A DNA stretch of 64,000 nucleotides from Musa acuminata AAA Group (GCF_036884655.1 NC_088344.1:37546501-37610500); one strand, 5' to 3'. Shown: positions 22,701-35,110, counted from the stretch's first letter. Notes: a model not told the origin generated them from the letters alone. Translations and numbers: made by a program.

Positions 22701-25700
22701 CACTAAAATCTTTACTTACAAGAGCTTATTGCTTGGCATACATCACGAGAATAATCTTGAAAAATCATTGCATGATAAACAGATTTCTTTGAGGTTTAAA
22801 ATATAGATTGGGCTATATTATCATGAAAAGGTCATGGCACAAAGTTCAGATGAGATTAGTCTCTTCTACATAGTGCCTATATAGATAATACCCATACACA
22901 TCCACAAGCATCACCAAGCCCGCATCCCACACCCAAATCATCAAAAGGCTAAAGCAAGGACTACTGTACCACCCCGAAATAGTGTGAAATGAGTGGTACA
23001 TACCGGTTCAAGCATGAGCCAGTGCATGGACCACCCCCGTTTCAGGTGTCCCGGTTAAAATAATAGAAAAAAAAGTGGTGGGGCCTGTCCAACTCGGCAT
23101 TAAAAAAGAAAAAAAATCAAATTAGGGCTCGCGAACACGAGCTCTCTTCTCGCGTACGACGATGCTGCCGCTGTTCCTTCTTCCCAAGTATGCTCCCACC
23201 ACTTCTTTTCTTCCTTTTCTTCTTCTTTCTTCTCCTCTACTGCTTCTTCTTCTTCCTCCACCGCTTCCTTTTCTTTCTTCTTCCTTCCTCCTTTTTCCTC
23301 CTTTGTTCCTCCACCACCCCTTCCTCTTCTCTCTCGTTTCTTCCTTTGGGAAACACCAGTACATATCGGTGTACTGTGTGTCGGTATACCGGTACTGGCC
23401 AATACATACCAATCCGACAAATTGCCAAAATGGGTCCGGTACCCAAAACAGCAAACCTTGGGCTGAAGCATCTTTCCTTTTCTCCTATTTGGTATGTTGT
23501 GATCCAACTTGCAAGTAAAATCTCTCCTTTTTTTGTATCTTGTGCGTTGTGCATCAAACTTGCAAGTAACATAGACATGGCACAATGATCTCGGCATGCT
23601 GTGTAGTGATCTAAGTGTTACAATCTCAAGAATGTAAAAAACTAAAACAACATATCACCTTCCTGTCCTCTTTCTTCATTTCTTTCTAAAACCTAACAAA
23701 AAAAGAAAAAAGCTTCTCATAGAACTCTATGCTAGTGCATCTACGGGAGTCAACATTAACTTGATGGAATTAAAGCCATGCTGAACAATTCTTGAAGATC
23801 CTTGGGCTTCCATATTGCCATGCTGAACAATTCAAGAACACCCTTGGGCATTACCATGCCCATGCCAACAATTATCTCTTATGTCTTGTCCTTCCTACAC
23901 TTGGGAACAAATCTTCTATGGATAGAATATTTGTGAGGAGTTGAGGACTACATGTGTTAAGCTTAGGAACAGCCCCTGCAAGATACAGTACCTTATTGAG
24001 GGATAAGCATTATTGCTTAGACTTCGAGAAAGAAACTCTTCTATAGGGCTAGTAACATTGTCAATTGAGTTAACCAATTATTGGTTCTACATATCATTAG
24101 AAACTATGTTTCGTACTTCTTTCTCAGTGAACTAAGAGATTAGGAATGTTGATCACATTGTGATGAAAATATTAGTTCTTAACTTTAAGTAGAGCCTACA
24201 ACCAAGAATTTTTAGGAATTTTGAGGTGGCTATGATCTTTGTTTTGTGAACAAATATTTATCATGAATAAACAATTTCAACAACTCAATGTATTGGTTAT
24301 TAAACTTCAAACAGAACCCACAACCAAAAATTTTGTAGAAATTTTAAGGTGGCTAAGATCTATCATTCGTAAACAAACATTATTTGTCATAAGCAAAGAA
24401 ATTCTAGTAAGTCAGGATTGTTTAAAGAGACGGGGCATCTAAAACATCTTGACGAAAAATTCTAGATTCCCACAGATCTTGAAACTCCAGTCATCAGAAA
24501 GTAGATGAAAGAAAACTTATAAAGCATGAAATTACTCATGCATATTAATTTGAAGGTTTCTCATTAATTTGAACCAAGAGCCTAATGGTAGAGGCCTAAT
24601 AGATTCTGATTATAACAACAAATAACAAGATCTAATACCTTTTAGAAGTTTCCATGCCATTCTTTGTGAAACATGGTGGACAGCAAATCTTTCAAGCACC
24701 CGCCTGGTTGTTACAACAGCAGTCTGAAATACAAGAGCACTCAAATCACATTCCAAATTTGACCCCTTTGAAATTAGTGATAATATCCAAGTATCTAAAG
24801 AGAATTCACAGGAACAAGCCACATAACACAAATGTAGGGTGAAACAACAATACTATTTGCTAAATTAACATAGCTTTGTACTGTTAGTTAATATTATATG
24901 TGTTTAAATTAATAAATAATTGGTGATTATGAAGGATGCCAATAGACAACTCCACATCAGTAAATCCATTTAAAATGAACCTTCTAGTACACCATACAGA
25001 ATTGCATCTTAAACAACTACTAAAACAGCCAAAATGGAGCAGGGGACTTTTCACCAATGCAAGTTAGGAAGAGAGTATATCTATGCAGTTTTTACGTCAT
25101 AAGCTGAGAGGTTTTCGATAACCAAGTACCCAAGTCAAGTTTGATGCATAAAAATCATGTTACTATTTCTTAGTTTTGTATTGTACTGCATCCCTACATC
25201 CTTGAATGTTACACAATCTCTAAATTAAAAATAGCTAAATAATCAAGTATCAGATTTTTTTGTGTTCAATTTGTATGATATTCAGATTATCATCTCTGCT
25301 TCCATTTTTTTGTAAAATATACTCCAGTATCACCAACACATAAGTATTTTAATGTGCATAATTTTAAAAGCAGTCTATACAGACACAGTTTCAGTTTGGT
25401 CAATAGACCACACCACATATGCCATATGCGATGGCAACATGCAGTTATCCCTATAATTGGACTGTGTATGACATATGCAGCAGCATAACACCACTTAAGG
25501 ATGTGTAGGGCTTCATAATGGTGAATGATCCAAAATAGGATTAGATTATAAATTTCTAATAAAAAAACCTTTGATGCAATATTTAAGCATGTGCATATTG
25601 CATTATCTCATGGTTGTAGGATTTACACATTTATTCTCTAGAAGAGCATAAAAAGAAGTAGAAAGTTCTTTAGATAGCTTGCAGTTGTTCATTATAATTT

Positions 25701-28700
25701 TAAATGTCTGCATGTAACTTGTCTTACCATGCTTGAGTGTGTTCTCTCGTCATCTACCTCGAAGTGTAATTATATTGCTTTGAACATATTTCATGATTTA
25801 TTTTTATATGTTATGATTGTAAATTTGTAATTTTTAACTCTTTTAAAATACAATCAATATTTGTTTCTACATATGCAGCCACATACCTTGTATTCACTAT
25901 CTATTGACTTGGCTGCCTAAACACTGCTTCCACTATTCAGAAACTTGACAATAACAGTGGTTGCATATGTAACCACTAAGCACTTTCTCTTGCATCTACA
26001 GAAATTTAAGATGGGAACTAAGAGGGTGGGCCTTAGTACACTAGTGAGGATTGCTCCTTTGTAATATAGGAGAACAAAGTTCACAGAGATAAAGGCTGCA
26101 TATATTGATCCTCACTAGATCATGTATTGGCGGAAGCCTCATTCACTGGATTCATCTTTTTTTCTCTTTTAAGATGTTTGGCACACTATAATCCACAATC
26201 ATGTTAGAAATCTTAATGGCACCAACTCAAGCCCCCAAGCCTATCAACATAAAAAACGTATACTTGGGATTCCATTTAGGTCCTTGAGCCCAACTATTCT
26301 AAGACCAAGGGCCCAAAACAAGGTTGGTCAAAGCTCAAATTCTGAGGTTAGATCGGTGGGTTTGATTTCAATCAGTACCACCTAGAAGTTCAACTGTCTA
26401 TGTCCCCATTTTTTAGGCATGATCAACTCTGACTGAAATCCATGTTTGGGCCTAAAGATATCGATGACATGAGAACCCATATCTTATGTCATGCAGTTGA
26501 TCTTCCAGAACCAAAATTCAGAAAAATGCCAGTCCTCGCAAGATAAGGATTTTCCCATGTTCATACTTCCAAGAACAATATCATATTACCAATGACACAA
26601 TGGTTGAAGGATTCAGCAGGAACAGTCTCAAAGTAAAGGTAAAATGAATCAGTTGTCTAGTTGTTCTGAAGGTGCAGCAACAAACCATAGTTTCCAAGTA
26701 TTTGGATCAGCAGTTGTTAAAAGGTGTTATCATTGATTTTTTACACATGATCAACCAAAGAAGCCTACTAAAAATCGCATTAATAGTTCAAAATACAGAA
26801 TAAACAAATTGAAAAAACATAATCAAAATCCAGCCAAAGAAAAGTAAGGAGAAAATGTCTGGCTTAAAATTCTTGCCTCACGGATAATTTGTTTCACTGA
26901 GTTCTGGAAAGGAGTAACCAAGTCTAGAGGCCTTTCCTCTGGAGGCTGATGAAGGAGATCATCATTCTCTTCCACAGGGGGATGAGGTTCCAAAAGAGGC
27001 AAGTAGAACAATAAAAAGGATCTCAATGATGTCATTGCAAAAGACTTAAAACCAAAGGCTGAAAACATAGGTTTTAGCTCCAGAGGATACTCCTTTGTTC
27101 TGTACTTGAAAGAGTTGGGTAGAATATTTTCAGAAGCACTTTGAACATTAGGAATGTCCTCCTCATTCCATGTTGCACTTGAACCGGCATCACAATAAGC
27201 AGTTGGAAATCCACAATCACTGAAATGTTAACATGTAGAAACCATTGAAAGAAAGAATCATAATATGTCAAAATAACATGGGATGGAATGTTTAAGAAAC
27301 ACAATAAAAAAGATCTCCAATACTGATTAATGCTATCAATTTCAGTATCCAGCATCCATGCTAAATAGCCATAAACAGAAAACGTGGTACTATAAACATG
27401 TGAATGCCTATGTTCATAACAGTTTTCAAGGGCAACATGGAGGAATACCATGTGGATAAACCACATCGGATTTGCTAAAACGAAAATGCAGCAAGTATTC
27501 ATTATGTCCTACCTTGGAGGAAACTTGCCAGTCAACTTCATGCATTCTCGTCAATTGTTAAAAATCAAACTACTCTACTTCATGCATGCTTGTCAGTTGT
27601 TATAAAGAGATCAGACTATCACACTTCATGCATGCTTGTCAGTTGTTCAAAAGAGATAAAATTATTTAACTTCATATCATTTATATGAAGGAGCCCTTGT
27701 ACATTACATCAGCAAAATAACAACTTCCCTTGAATGTCGCTGATCAGCAAACTGAGGAAAACATAAAGTGTAGACCAAGTAAACAGGACAAGGCATGATC
27801 TGTAGGTCTAGCAGACTTCAAACAACAGCAACAACATGCCATAATATATCAACAATTTCAGTCAGCTGCATGGAACTTATTCACCCACTGAGTGCTGTTT
27901 CAGAAGATAACACTAGTAAAACTAAGAGCAACGAATTTCTTTTTACCATTTCCAATGAGCTTTGCTTATATCTCCATTCATCACTCACTAATCTAGTTAA
28001 CTCACTTACACTTACAAGCCATCTTTATGTCTACTTCAGATAAATCAGTACCATCTAAAGAATTTTCCTTCATTTTATCCTCCACTGAATTAATTTATAG
28101 TTTCCCAAAAATCCAACATTCCCATCTCAGTAACCATTAGGGTTTTGTGGAGTGTCAATGTAGTATGCAGTTATACCTCCACAAGCAGAGACTAATTCCA
28201 GGCCTCTATACTTGCTCACCTATGATGCAAAGGAGCGAACTTACCATGGTCCTAAAACTCACTCTCTCGCATTATACATGGTGGAAAAGATGAAATTTAT
28301 TCCACACAAACTAAACATTAGTGAAGTACTCAAATATAATTTTCCTAGAACTTCTCCGCCAGATAATGCTTCTGCTAGATTCACGCCAAACTAACAGAAA
28401 GAAGAACTTTTAAACTGTTTGATGACTATCTCTTAACTGTGCTGCACAGTTTCTCTGTCAGAAAAAGAGAGCACACTTTTCAGCATTGCTAAGACAAGAA
28501 AAATCACACGACAGAGACAACGCATAATTATTTTCTTAATTCAGGGTTGACCTACATAGAGCAGTGGTGTATTTAACACAGCGAGCATTAACTCTAACAG
28601 AATGTTCTTGCACAACGAAGACTCCATTATCCAGAAAAGGAAGGGAAAAAAAATCTGAAAAGCCAATGGCAGCAACAATTTCTAAGAACAACTTCAAATC

Positions 28701-29095
28701 AAGTCAAACCTCAAAGGTATAAGCTTTCGTCAAGGTTGCGACATGATCAACCTTCACCTGACGAACACGAAACGCTTATCATAACACCAAAAAAGAATTC
28801 CATTTCTTGAAACAGACATGTCTTTACCCCATAGCCAACCAAGAATGCATCCAATCTGAATCATGAATACTCTATCGTAACAAATACGTACCACCAAAAC
28901 ATAAAATATTTCGTCAACTTCGATTGAAACGCACCCAAAGATCGCCCGAGAGGCAAATGGCTTCCCCGCGGCGACCGAAGCCGCCGCCGCCGACGCGGCG
29001 ACAGTGGCCGAGAACAGGCTGTAGGAATGGAGGGATTGGGTCGCCAAACTAGGATTTTTCTTCAAGAAATCGAGCAAGAGAATGATCCCCGCCAT
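19792..29095 (-). CDS. Tim17/Tim22/Tim23-like membrane protein
   Basis: Six exons: 29095-28935, 27219-26877, 24723-24639, 21678-21592, 21510-21277 and 19865-19792. They join in phase into 327 aa. The N-terminus MAGIILLLDFLKKNPSLATQ precedes an Ala/Ser-rich hydrophobic stretch (residues ~22-52). Later come ELKPMFSAFGFKSFAMTSLR with FLLFYLPLLEP, TRRVLERFAVHHVSQRMAWKLLKDVP, a hydrophobic GHMLGVAASWIVQVIIEIYR, and a Gly-rich C-terminus SIGAGIGALFHPSTGQWIGCALGD. The Gly-spaced C-terminal helices and overall order fit a conserved plant protein annotated, as I recall, in the Tim17/22/23 group (Arabidopsis At5g51150-like). A mitochondrial or plastid membrane role is inferred from that only. Intron 2 has a GC donor. 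Introns reach about 3 kb, so coding sequence is about 11% of the span. Intron 3 holds a MITE and intron 5 an unexplained repeat-bearing open frame. Confidence 0.8.
20374..20526 (+). repeat. 78-bp in-frame direct repeat
   Basis: Two copies (20374-20451 and 20452-20526) share TTGGAGTCCATAxAGAAAACC and ACATCTCCAAGATATAAGCAC. The period of 78 bp is a multiple of three. Both copies lie in one 129-codon open frame on the plus strand (20137-20526), inside intron 5 of the minus-strand Tim17-like gene. Confidence 0.8.
22955..23460. mobile_element. hAT-type MITE in intron 3 of the Tim17-like gene
   Basis: The element starts CAAGGACTACTG and ends, read in reverse, CAAGGTTTGCTG. It is flanked by 8-bp direct repeats differing at one base: ggctaaag (22947-22954) and ggctgaag (23461-23468). 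An 8-bp duplication and CA(A/G)GG termini are features of hAT transposons. Inside are taccggt-type motifs shared with the element at 51519 and a strongly strand-biased CTT/TTC tract (about 23180-23345). There is no transposase. At 506 bp it is non-autonomous. Confidence 0.6.
24166..24410. repeat. Degenerate 122-bp tandem repeat (intronic)
   Basis: Two diverged copies share TTA.ACTT.AA..AGA.CC.ACAACCAA and TTTT.AGGTGGCTA.GATCT, offset by about 122 bp. They lie in intron 3 of the Tim17-like gene. Old, non-coding. Confidence 0.55.
27535..27668. repeat. Short tandem repeat, 3 copies of ~45 bp (intronic)
   Basis: Three units each start acttcatgcat and continue with a (t/c)tcgtca or cttgtca and (a/g)ttgtt core, at about 27535, 27577 and 27623. 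They lie in intron 1 of the Tim17-like gene. Confidence 0.7.
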
Positions 29096-29694
29096 TTTCC
29101 TATAATCTACGGCGAGATCCCTCCCTCTCGACTCCTCCAACACTGCTCCGACGACGATAACTAAGAAGGGCTTTGCGATTAGGTTAAGCAGTCTCTCCAA
29201 ACTATTTACGTGGATCCAATTTGAGAACGGCTTGTTCACGTTCAAAACGATGGTCCGGCCCACGGGGGTGGCGGTGGGCTCCACATCGGTGGACGGCTAT
29301 GATGAGGCGGTTGGACACTGCATTCGAACGTCAATGCTCGGAGAGGATCCAACTGCCTCGCATCCTTACGTTGTTCCTGCGGCTAAGCATACTCGGAACT
29401 CCCGAGCAACGACGAAGCTTTTACGGGCACCTACATTTATGACTCACAACGATACCAACCAGCGATATCGTGACACGTTAGTCATTCTGCTTGTTTCGGG
29501 TCTCGACTGAGGCGTTCCCACCTACGTCGTAATAGCAGCACTCGAATCGGGGCCCACGGACACTTGCGAGAACATAACAGTGTTCCCTGTCTCGCGCGAG
29601 ACGGGTAGGTTTCCACCCCCACCTTTGTTCTTGTTTCGCTTTCGATAAAGGCGAAAACTTTGCGTCTTTTTCCTCAGATTTTGGGGTTTCGCCG
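29096..29694. other. Head-to-head spacer, possible bidirectional promoter
   Basis: This 599-bp stretch separates the minus-strand Tim17-like start (29095) from the plus-strand coding relic at 29695. It is GC-richer than the intergenic average and lacks a clear TATA box. It holds no recognised gene. Confidence 0.35.
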
Positions 29695-29935
29695 ATGGCA
29701 ATCACTTATACGCACTTAGATTTCTCCTCCTGCAGTAGATATTCGCTCAAAGTTCCGAACTTGAGCTTTCGGAGAATCCCCCGCTTGAAGTTCCGCAGAT
29801 TCCTGCCGATTTCCTAGCTCTGACGAAGGCCTCGAGTTGGATGATAGCCAAGCTCGGGAATCGTCTTTCTCGAGACTTTGTATGAGATTTGTTGAGCGCC
29901 TTGATCATATGAGTTCCTGCAGTTCATACAATTGA
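29695..29935 (+). pseudogene. Frameshifted coding relic, possibly of a plastid-targeted protein
   Basis: An ATG at 29695 opens 40 codons (starting MAITYTHLDFSSCSRYS, with FRRIPRLKFRRFLPIS at the end) that stop at a TAG at 29815-29817. One base out of phase, from 29816, a second 40-codon stretch continues as SSDEGLELDDSQARESSF and ends at a TGA at 29935. The two halves read as one protein broken by a single-base shift. The first half is Ser/Arg-rich with no acidic residue in its last 30, like a plastid transit peptide; the second is acidic. No downstream exons were recognised, so it looks like a truncated 5' gene fragment. Alternatively a splice event not seen here restores the frame. Family not recognised. 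Confidence 0.42.
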
Positions 29936-30468
29936 TCGAATATAATTTTACTGCAAATATTAGATGGTGCTGGAAACACGTTGAAATCTGTAGTCCTTGG
30001 GTTGGTTGTGTTCTTGCAACTTCTTACTGCATCAGAGTGATTGAAGTAATGCTGTTTATCTTGTTGAAGATGCAATTGAATTGGTTTTCATTATTAATCT
30101 CGAGCAGTTTATATATAGAACAATTCAATATCGTGGTCTTCCTTGGAATGTAGTCATTGCAGAGACATCTCAAGGTGAAGTGGTTTCGAGTCCTTTTCTG
30201 AACAAGGTCATGGTATTCTCTTCGTCAGCTCATCTTCCAGACTGCAAATGATGTGATCGGTATGGCTAACAAACATATGACGCAAAGCTATCGATCACAG
30301 TGTGTTACATGAGGTGGCGACGGCACCTTTTCATCATCCTGCAACCAACAGCAGGATGATGGATGTCGGATCAGTCAGCGTCAGTATCAGGTAGCAGCAG
30401 TAAGTAGGAGTCCCTCTGGGTGTACGACAAGAAGAAGAAGTATGTTCTCATCATTCCAGCATGACAGA
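29936..30468. other. Spacer, 3' flank of the pectinesterase gene
   Basis: No gene is recognised. The right part should contain the 3' UTR of the minus-strand pectinesterase gene. Confidence 0.45.
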
Positions 30469-31969
30469 CTACAGTCTCAGCCATAGTTCGCCATCAATGT
30501 ATCCCCTGTCCATGAAAGGCTTTGCTTCCAAGTAGGTGAGTGATCTTGCCCATGACACCCTCCCTTGCAAGTTAGCACCATCTCCCTTGCAGTTGAATTG
30601 TCCGAAGTAGACCGTGCTGCAAGATTCATGAACTGGTGAATGAGGACAAAATCATGATGACAAAGCTTAATGATATCATCATGGTTCCCTCTATGTGTCA
30701 GATCTTTTTGTTTGGTTTGGGTGTTTCAGATGTTCGTTACCTTTTTCTGGATGGATCTCCCCAGTCATTCCACCCTTCAGGAAGGATGATGCCTTCCAAT
30801 TGGCAGTAGGAATAGACAACTCTCGCATACCTCCCCCACGCTCTGCCCAAGTACAGCAACCCAGTCCCATTAAGCCTGCACTCGAGGAAGGAGAAACCAG
30901 AGTTGTCCATTGGTGAATTCCTCTGAGATGCCGCAACAGCTCCATAGCTTTCTGCAACTGCGTGGAGTGTGCAGGCCTGCTTCACATCAATGAATTGATA
31001 AAGACAAGGTCCTATAATGGTTTCATAGAGTATCAGGTAGCTACATGCTGAGATGTATCATCAGCTAAACTGAGATGTCGAAATGTACTGTCTTAAGATG
31101 TCGATACTTGCTCGGGTGAGTGCTTGGTGAGTTGCTTTTACCTGATACAAGGATCTGGCACTTCCAAATATGAAATCAATGGATCCTTGGATGTAGCACT
31201 CATAGAAATAATGCCTGCCATAGTGGTCGAAGAGAGTGTCTTGAGATCCCAATATCCTGCATCTATATATCATGGCTTTGTCGCCTGTGAGTCTCAGCGC
31301 CACCGCTTGCATTCCCTCCTCTCCTGGCTGTGCTGCCGGAGCGGTGTTCTGCCAATCCATCCAGTTCATAAAACTGTGATATCTAATGGTCTTTACAAGA
31401 TCTAAATTACCTCAAATGTGATTCCATTTGCACAGAAGTAGTCGGATTCGACGGCGACTGTTGCAGAATCAAATGTTCCGACATTCTGACCATTGGAGTA
31501 TCGGTCAGAAGCTCTTAGATGGAATGAGATCACGGTTTCAGAGCTCTGATTCCCGATGAATGATATGAAAGGCTTCGTTTTGGGAACGATCACCTTCTCC
31601 CTGCGGAAGAAATGAACGATCAACGATACGATCCTCTGCTACAAGATCAACTATGAGGTATGCTTGCCACGCTCACCTGTATACGCCTGGATTTATGAGT
31701 ATCTTCACTCTCTCCTTGTTACCATCAGGAATCATATCCACTGCTCCCTGCACCGTCCTGGAATCCCCCGTCCCGTCCTTGGACACCAGAATTACACGGC
31801 TGGCGTCCCCATCAACAGCATCCATGGTTCTCGTGTACTTCTCCACGCTCAAATCATCCCAAGAAATAAAATCCTGGTGCTGAATCGTCGACCTCTGAGA
31901 GACCGTAACATGGCCGAGTAACGCCATGCAACAAGCTGCCATGGAAAGGCGGAAGGTTAACAGCTCCAT
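30469..31969 (-). CDS. Pectinesterase, QUARTET1-like
   Basis: Five exons: 31969-31677, 31600-31411, 31348-31142, 30976-30741 and 30616-30469, giving 357 aa. The open frame continues upstream from a GTG, but the ATG at 31969 (MELLTFRLSMAACCM) begins a good secretion signal. The enzyme demethylates homogalacturonan in the cell wall. Catalytic landmarks are GSQDTLFDHYGRHYFYECYI (first catalytic Asp), GSIDFIFGSA (nucleophile Asp) and LGRAWGRYARVVY (substrate Arg). GWNDWGDP and the C-terminal RGYIDGELWLRL also fit the family. There is no N-terminal inhibitor (PRO) domain, so it is of the short secreted class. The C-terminus (TVYFGQFNCKGDGA, GRVSW, YIDGE.WLRL) resembles QRT1, which in Arabidopsis separates pollen tetrads. 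Orthology is likely but not proven from sequence alone. Confidence 0.88.
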
Positions 31970-34288
31970 GGCCTTCCTCTCTGTCACTGGGTCTTATAAA
32001 GACTGTGGGAGTTCGAGAGAGTCAGGGCAGGGGAGGAGAGGGGGAAGAGATGACGGAATTAAATGTGGGGAGCGTGGCTTCTGCTCGCCTCTCTCTGTGT
32101 GTTGGATTCTGTAGGGAAGGAAGAGAGAGAGAGAGAGAGAAAGGAAGGAAGCATTAAAGATGGCTCACGACAAGAGAGCGAGAGGGGATGGGATGAAAGG
32201 GTAGGGAGGGAGTAGTTAGTAGCAAGGAACTGAAACCCAGGCGGATACTTAAAACACGTCGAGAGCTCCACTACGTGCGTTGTCTTCTCTAAGCTTAGCT
32301 ATCGTTGTTGCTATCAGACCTTCCTAAGCTTGACTTGCTCAGATCCTCGACTGCACCTAACCTGCTTGACGAAATGTAAGAGACCTCGAGACTCGGCATT
32401 GGCAGGTGGAATCGGATCCAAGTCTTACCTGCGCATGACATGCTGGTGTGATTCGACCTAATTGCTCGATCGATGTTGCGACTTTAGCCAACTTAATCGA
32501 ACTATTTTAGGCACATTGGCTGCTGTTCATGGAGATTTCGTCCGGTGGTGGGTCAGGGAATCGATAGTGGAGGTTGATCAGGTTTCCTACCTTCCATGTT
32601 GGAAGAAACAAAGGGAAATCTTGCTTTTAATGTAATGCTCGGGTGGACTGTCGTATGACTTAAGATGGTTTGACTTTTATTCTTCCTCCTTCCTTGTTTG
32701 TGTGTCCAAGAAAGAAAGAGAGGTCAGTTTTCAACGATGGGAAAGAACTTTCCTCTTCTTCTTGGTGGGTAATTTACTTTGGCTCATCTTTAAGGATCAT
32801 ATGTGGGTTTTTGGTGTTTGGGTGAGAGCAGTTGAGGATGGTTTAGGTATCTGTTTCAATCCAAGCCTATATTTGATGGAAATCAATGGGCAAATATGTG
32901 GTCTTTTGACTGCTCACTCTGTGTTGTTTCAGGTTGTGACGACAGCTGATGTAAGCGAATGTATGTTGGGTGAGTGCTCGGAAGAATTCAAAATCAGTAT
33001 TTTCTTATATAAAATCAGTATTCAAAATCAGAATTCAAAATGAGCGGATTAATTAGCCTATTAATTTTATTTGGTCTAAATCACTTATTAAAATATTTAA
33101 ACTGAAGTTGATAATAGTATACTCATCAGATCCTTATAAGTTACTAATCCGAGTGTTACAAGAATATTTGAAAAAATAAAAATAAAAATTCAAAAAATTA
33201 GTAGAATATTTACATCATTTGACACTTCTCTTTTATATTCACGAAGCAAATCTAATTCTTCTTCACGACTCTTCTCTTTGAAATTCCTAATAACATCTAT
33301 TTATAGAAATCATTTCATAATTTTATACTTAAATATCTAATCGAAATTTGAATATAATTAGCCATGCTAACATATTTAATGCTGAATTTAGGCAAATATA
33401 TGAAGGCCTTTTGGGTAGTTTTTTTGGCATAAAAAGATTTCTATCCATGAGGGAAAATTTGTTTGATTCCTTTTGTTGTTGCTACTGATTCCCACCAAAA
33501 TCTTTCACGGGACAAATTGCGATGAACGCATGTAGTTGTTCTTCCCAAATAAAAATAGAAACACTACAGTCGTATACGAACCAATGTCAGAAAAATGGAG
33601 TTAAATCTAACATAATGCTGGAATTGTATGATACAAAGGTTTTTAACATTAAGCAGAGGATTGCTTTCAGCATTCCCCTAAAGCAAAGTTTACAAGCAAA
33701 ATATTGCTTTCATGGGAAGGTCACTGCGATTTCACTGGTGACTTCGATTGAACCCCGCCGTCTCTTTCCCTTTGATTCATCTCCGGTGAAGCATTCTGGA
33801 AGAGCATGTAAGATGGCAGCATATCATCATCACAAGGTAGATAATTTTATTCATTAAATTACACAATATATAAGACGCATTAACTTTATTCCAAAATAAA
33901 ATCTATCAATTGTATAATAAATAATACACGTTATTATTTGTTCAACGTGGTTTCAGCGGGAGGAATTCCATTCAACGCAATCCACATTCCTACGCGTCAA
34001 TACCCGCAAAAGAAAAATAATATTGATCGTTTAAATAGATGGCAAAGTTCAACATGACTACGCATCAAAGTAATCAACATCTCGTTGTCAATATCGTTGA
34101 CCATAAACAAAATAATATTTATGATCTGTATTGCGTATCTCAATATCGTTGACCATAAAAGAAAAGGAGAGCAAAAGTGAATGAGTTGGTCCATCTTCAC
34201 GATGGATTTGAAATCTTCAAAGGGGTAGCTTCCATGGACATGCATGCGTGTTGATCGACACCAAACACATCATTTCTTTTAGTCAAAT
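31970..34288. other. Intergenic DNA upstream of the pectinesterase
   Basis: The first ~250 bp is the purine-rich leader and promoter region and includes a (GA)n run at about 32122-32140. Beyond that, AT-rich DNA shows no recognisable gene. Open frames at 32702-33043 and 33522-33857 are low-complexity and unsupported. Confidence 0.45.
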
Positions 34289-34315
34289 CATATATATATA
34301 TATATATATATATAT
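34289..34315. repeat. (AT)n microsatellite
   Basis: About 13 uninterrupted AT units in intergenic DNA. Confidence 0.9.
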
Positions 34316-34589
34316 GAAACGTCTATTTCGCTCGACTCGATCCTTATAAATCGAGTGATGCACACGTGAGAGTTCCATATCGAGCCAACGTACAATAAGA
34401 TCGATGGGTAAAAATTAGATCGTAAAATAGAAAGAGAAAACAAAAAGTTAGACCTTAATAACTATGACCTGATTGTCTTTTTATAGTTGGTCCCCCAAAC
34501 TTACAACTGGTCAAGAAGAATATTTTGTAAAGTAGAGGAAATATTCTTGAAACATTTTATATTCAATAAATGCTATGTTAATGATATGA

Positions 34590-35110
34590 TATATTCTGGT
34601 ATCGCCCCTATGACCACAGTCAACAAACACATCAATATGGACATGGAGCCTCGAGGTTGAGATGGTGTATCATGTCGACGTGACACCTCGGACTCAGGTG
34701 CACGATCGTTCCTTTCCTAACCATCCGAAACCGTATAAGACAACGCTACATAGTACAAAGTCGCTTTGAAAAGCTTGGAACGATATCGTAGATCCGTGCA
34801 AATCGATTGACACTCGTATGGAGATACAAGTCGATCGCTCGACGAGTCGACTACCGTTATCAGATCGCATACGATCGACCCTCGCTCATGGATATAAAAG
34901 CCAACTGCTTCATCTGCACCGAGGGAGGAGAGAATTCCCTAAATTACACTCAATACTTACTTGACCTTCGAAAGTATTGAGTCGAGAAAATCCCCTCCTG
35001 ACATCGATCTGTTTACATGAACCCGACAACGACGAAGTGAACCACTCACTAATAAGGAGGACAACATTTGACTCTCGCTAACAAGGAGGACCGCATTTTG
35101 AGTCTTAATA
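34590..35110 (+). mobile_element. Probable LTR remnant of a Ty3/gypsy-type element
   Basis: GC-richer than its surroundings. It carries a promoter-like ggatataaaagcc at about 34890, followed by ctgcaccgagggaggagag and cttgaccttcgaaagtattgagtcgagaaaa. That arrangement resembles U3-TATA-R-U5 of plant gypsy long terminal repeats. No partner repeat, primer-binding site or coding sequence is seen, so it may be a solo or truncated LTR. Ends are approximate and the call rests partly on remembered similarity. Confidence 0.35.

Noticed and set aside
23162..23588. Phe/Leu/Pro-rich plus-strand and Lys/Glu-rich minus-strand frames
   Set aside because: They come from the CTT/TTC tract inside the intronic MITE.
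27535..27668. Possible CRISPR-like array
   Set aside because: Units are tandem without unique spacers, vary between copies, and lie in an intron of a plant nuclear gene.
28710..28757. A 48-nt exon-like stretch (VKVDHVATLTKAYTFE) in intron 1 of the Tim17-like gene
   Set aside because: It has good splice borders but the wrong phase for exon 1 (phase 2). Skipping it joins exons 1 and 2 in frame and fits the family.
32702..33043. 113-codon plus-strand frame
   Set aside because: Low complexity near the end (repeated atcagtattcaaaatcag), no recognised motif and no promoter context.
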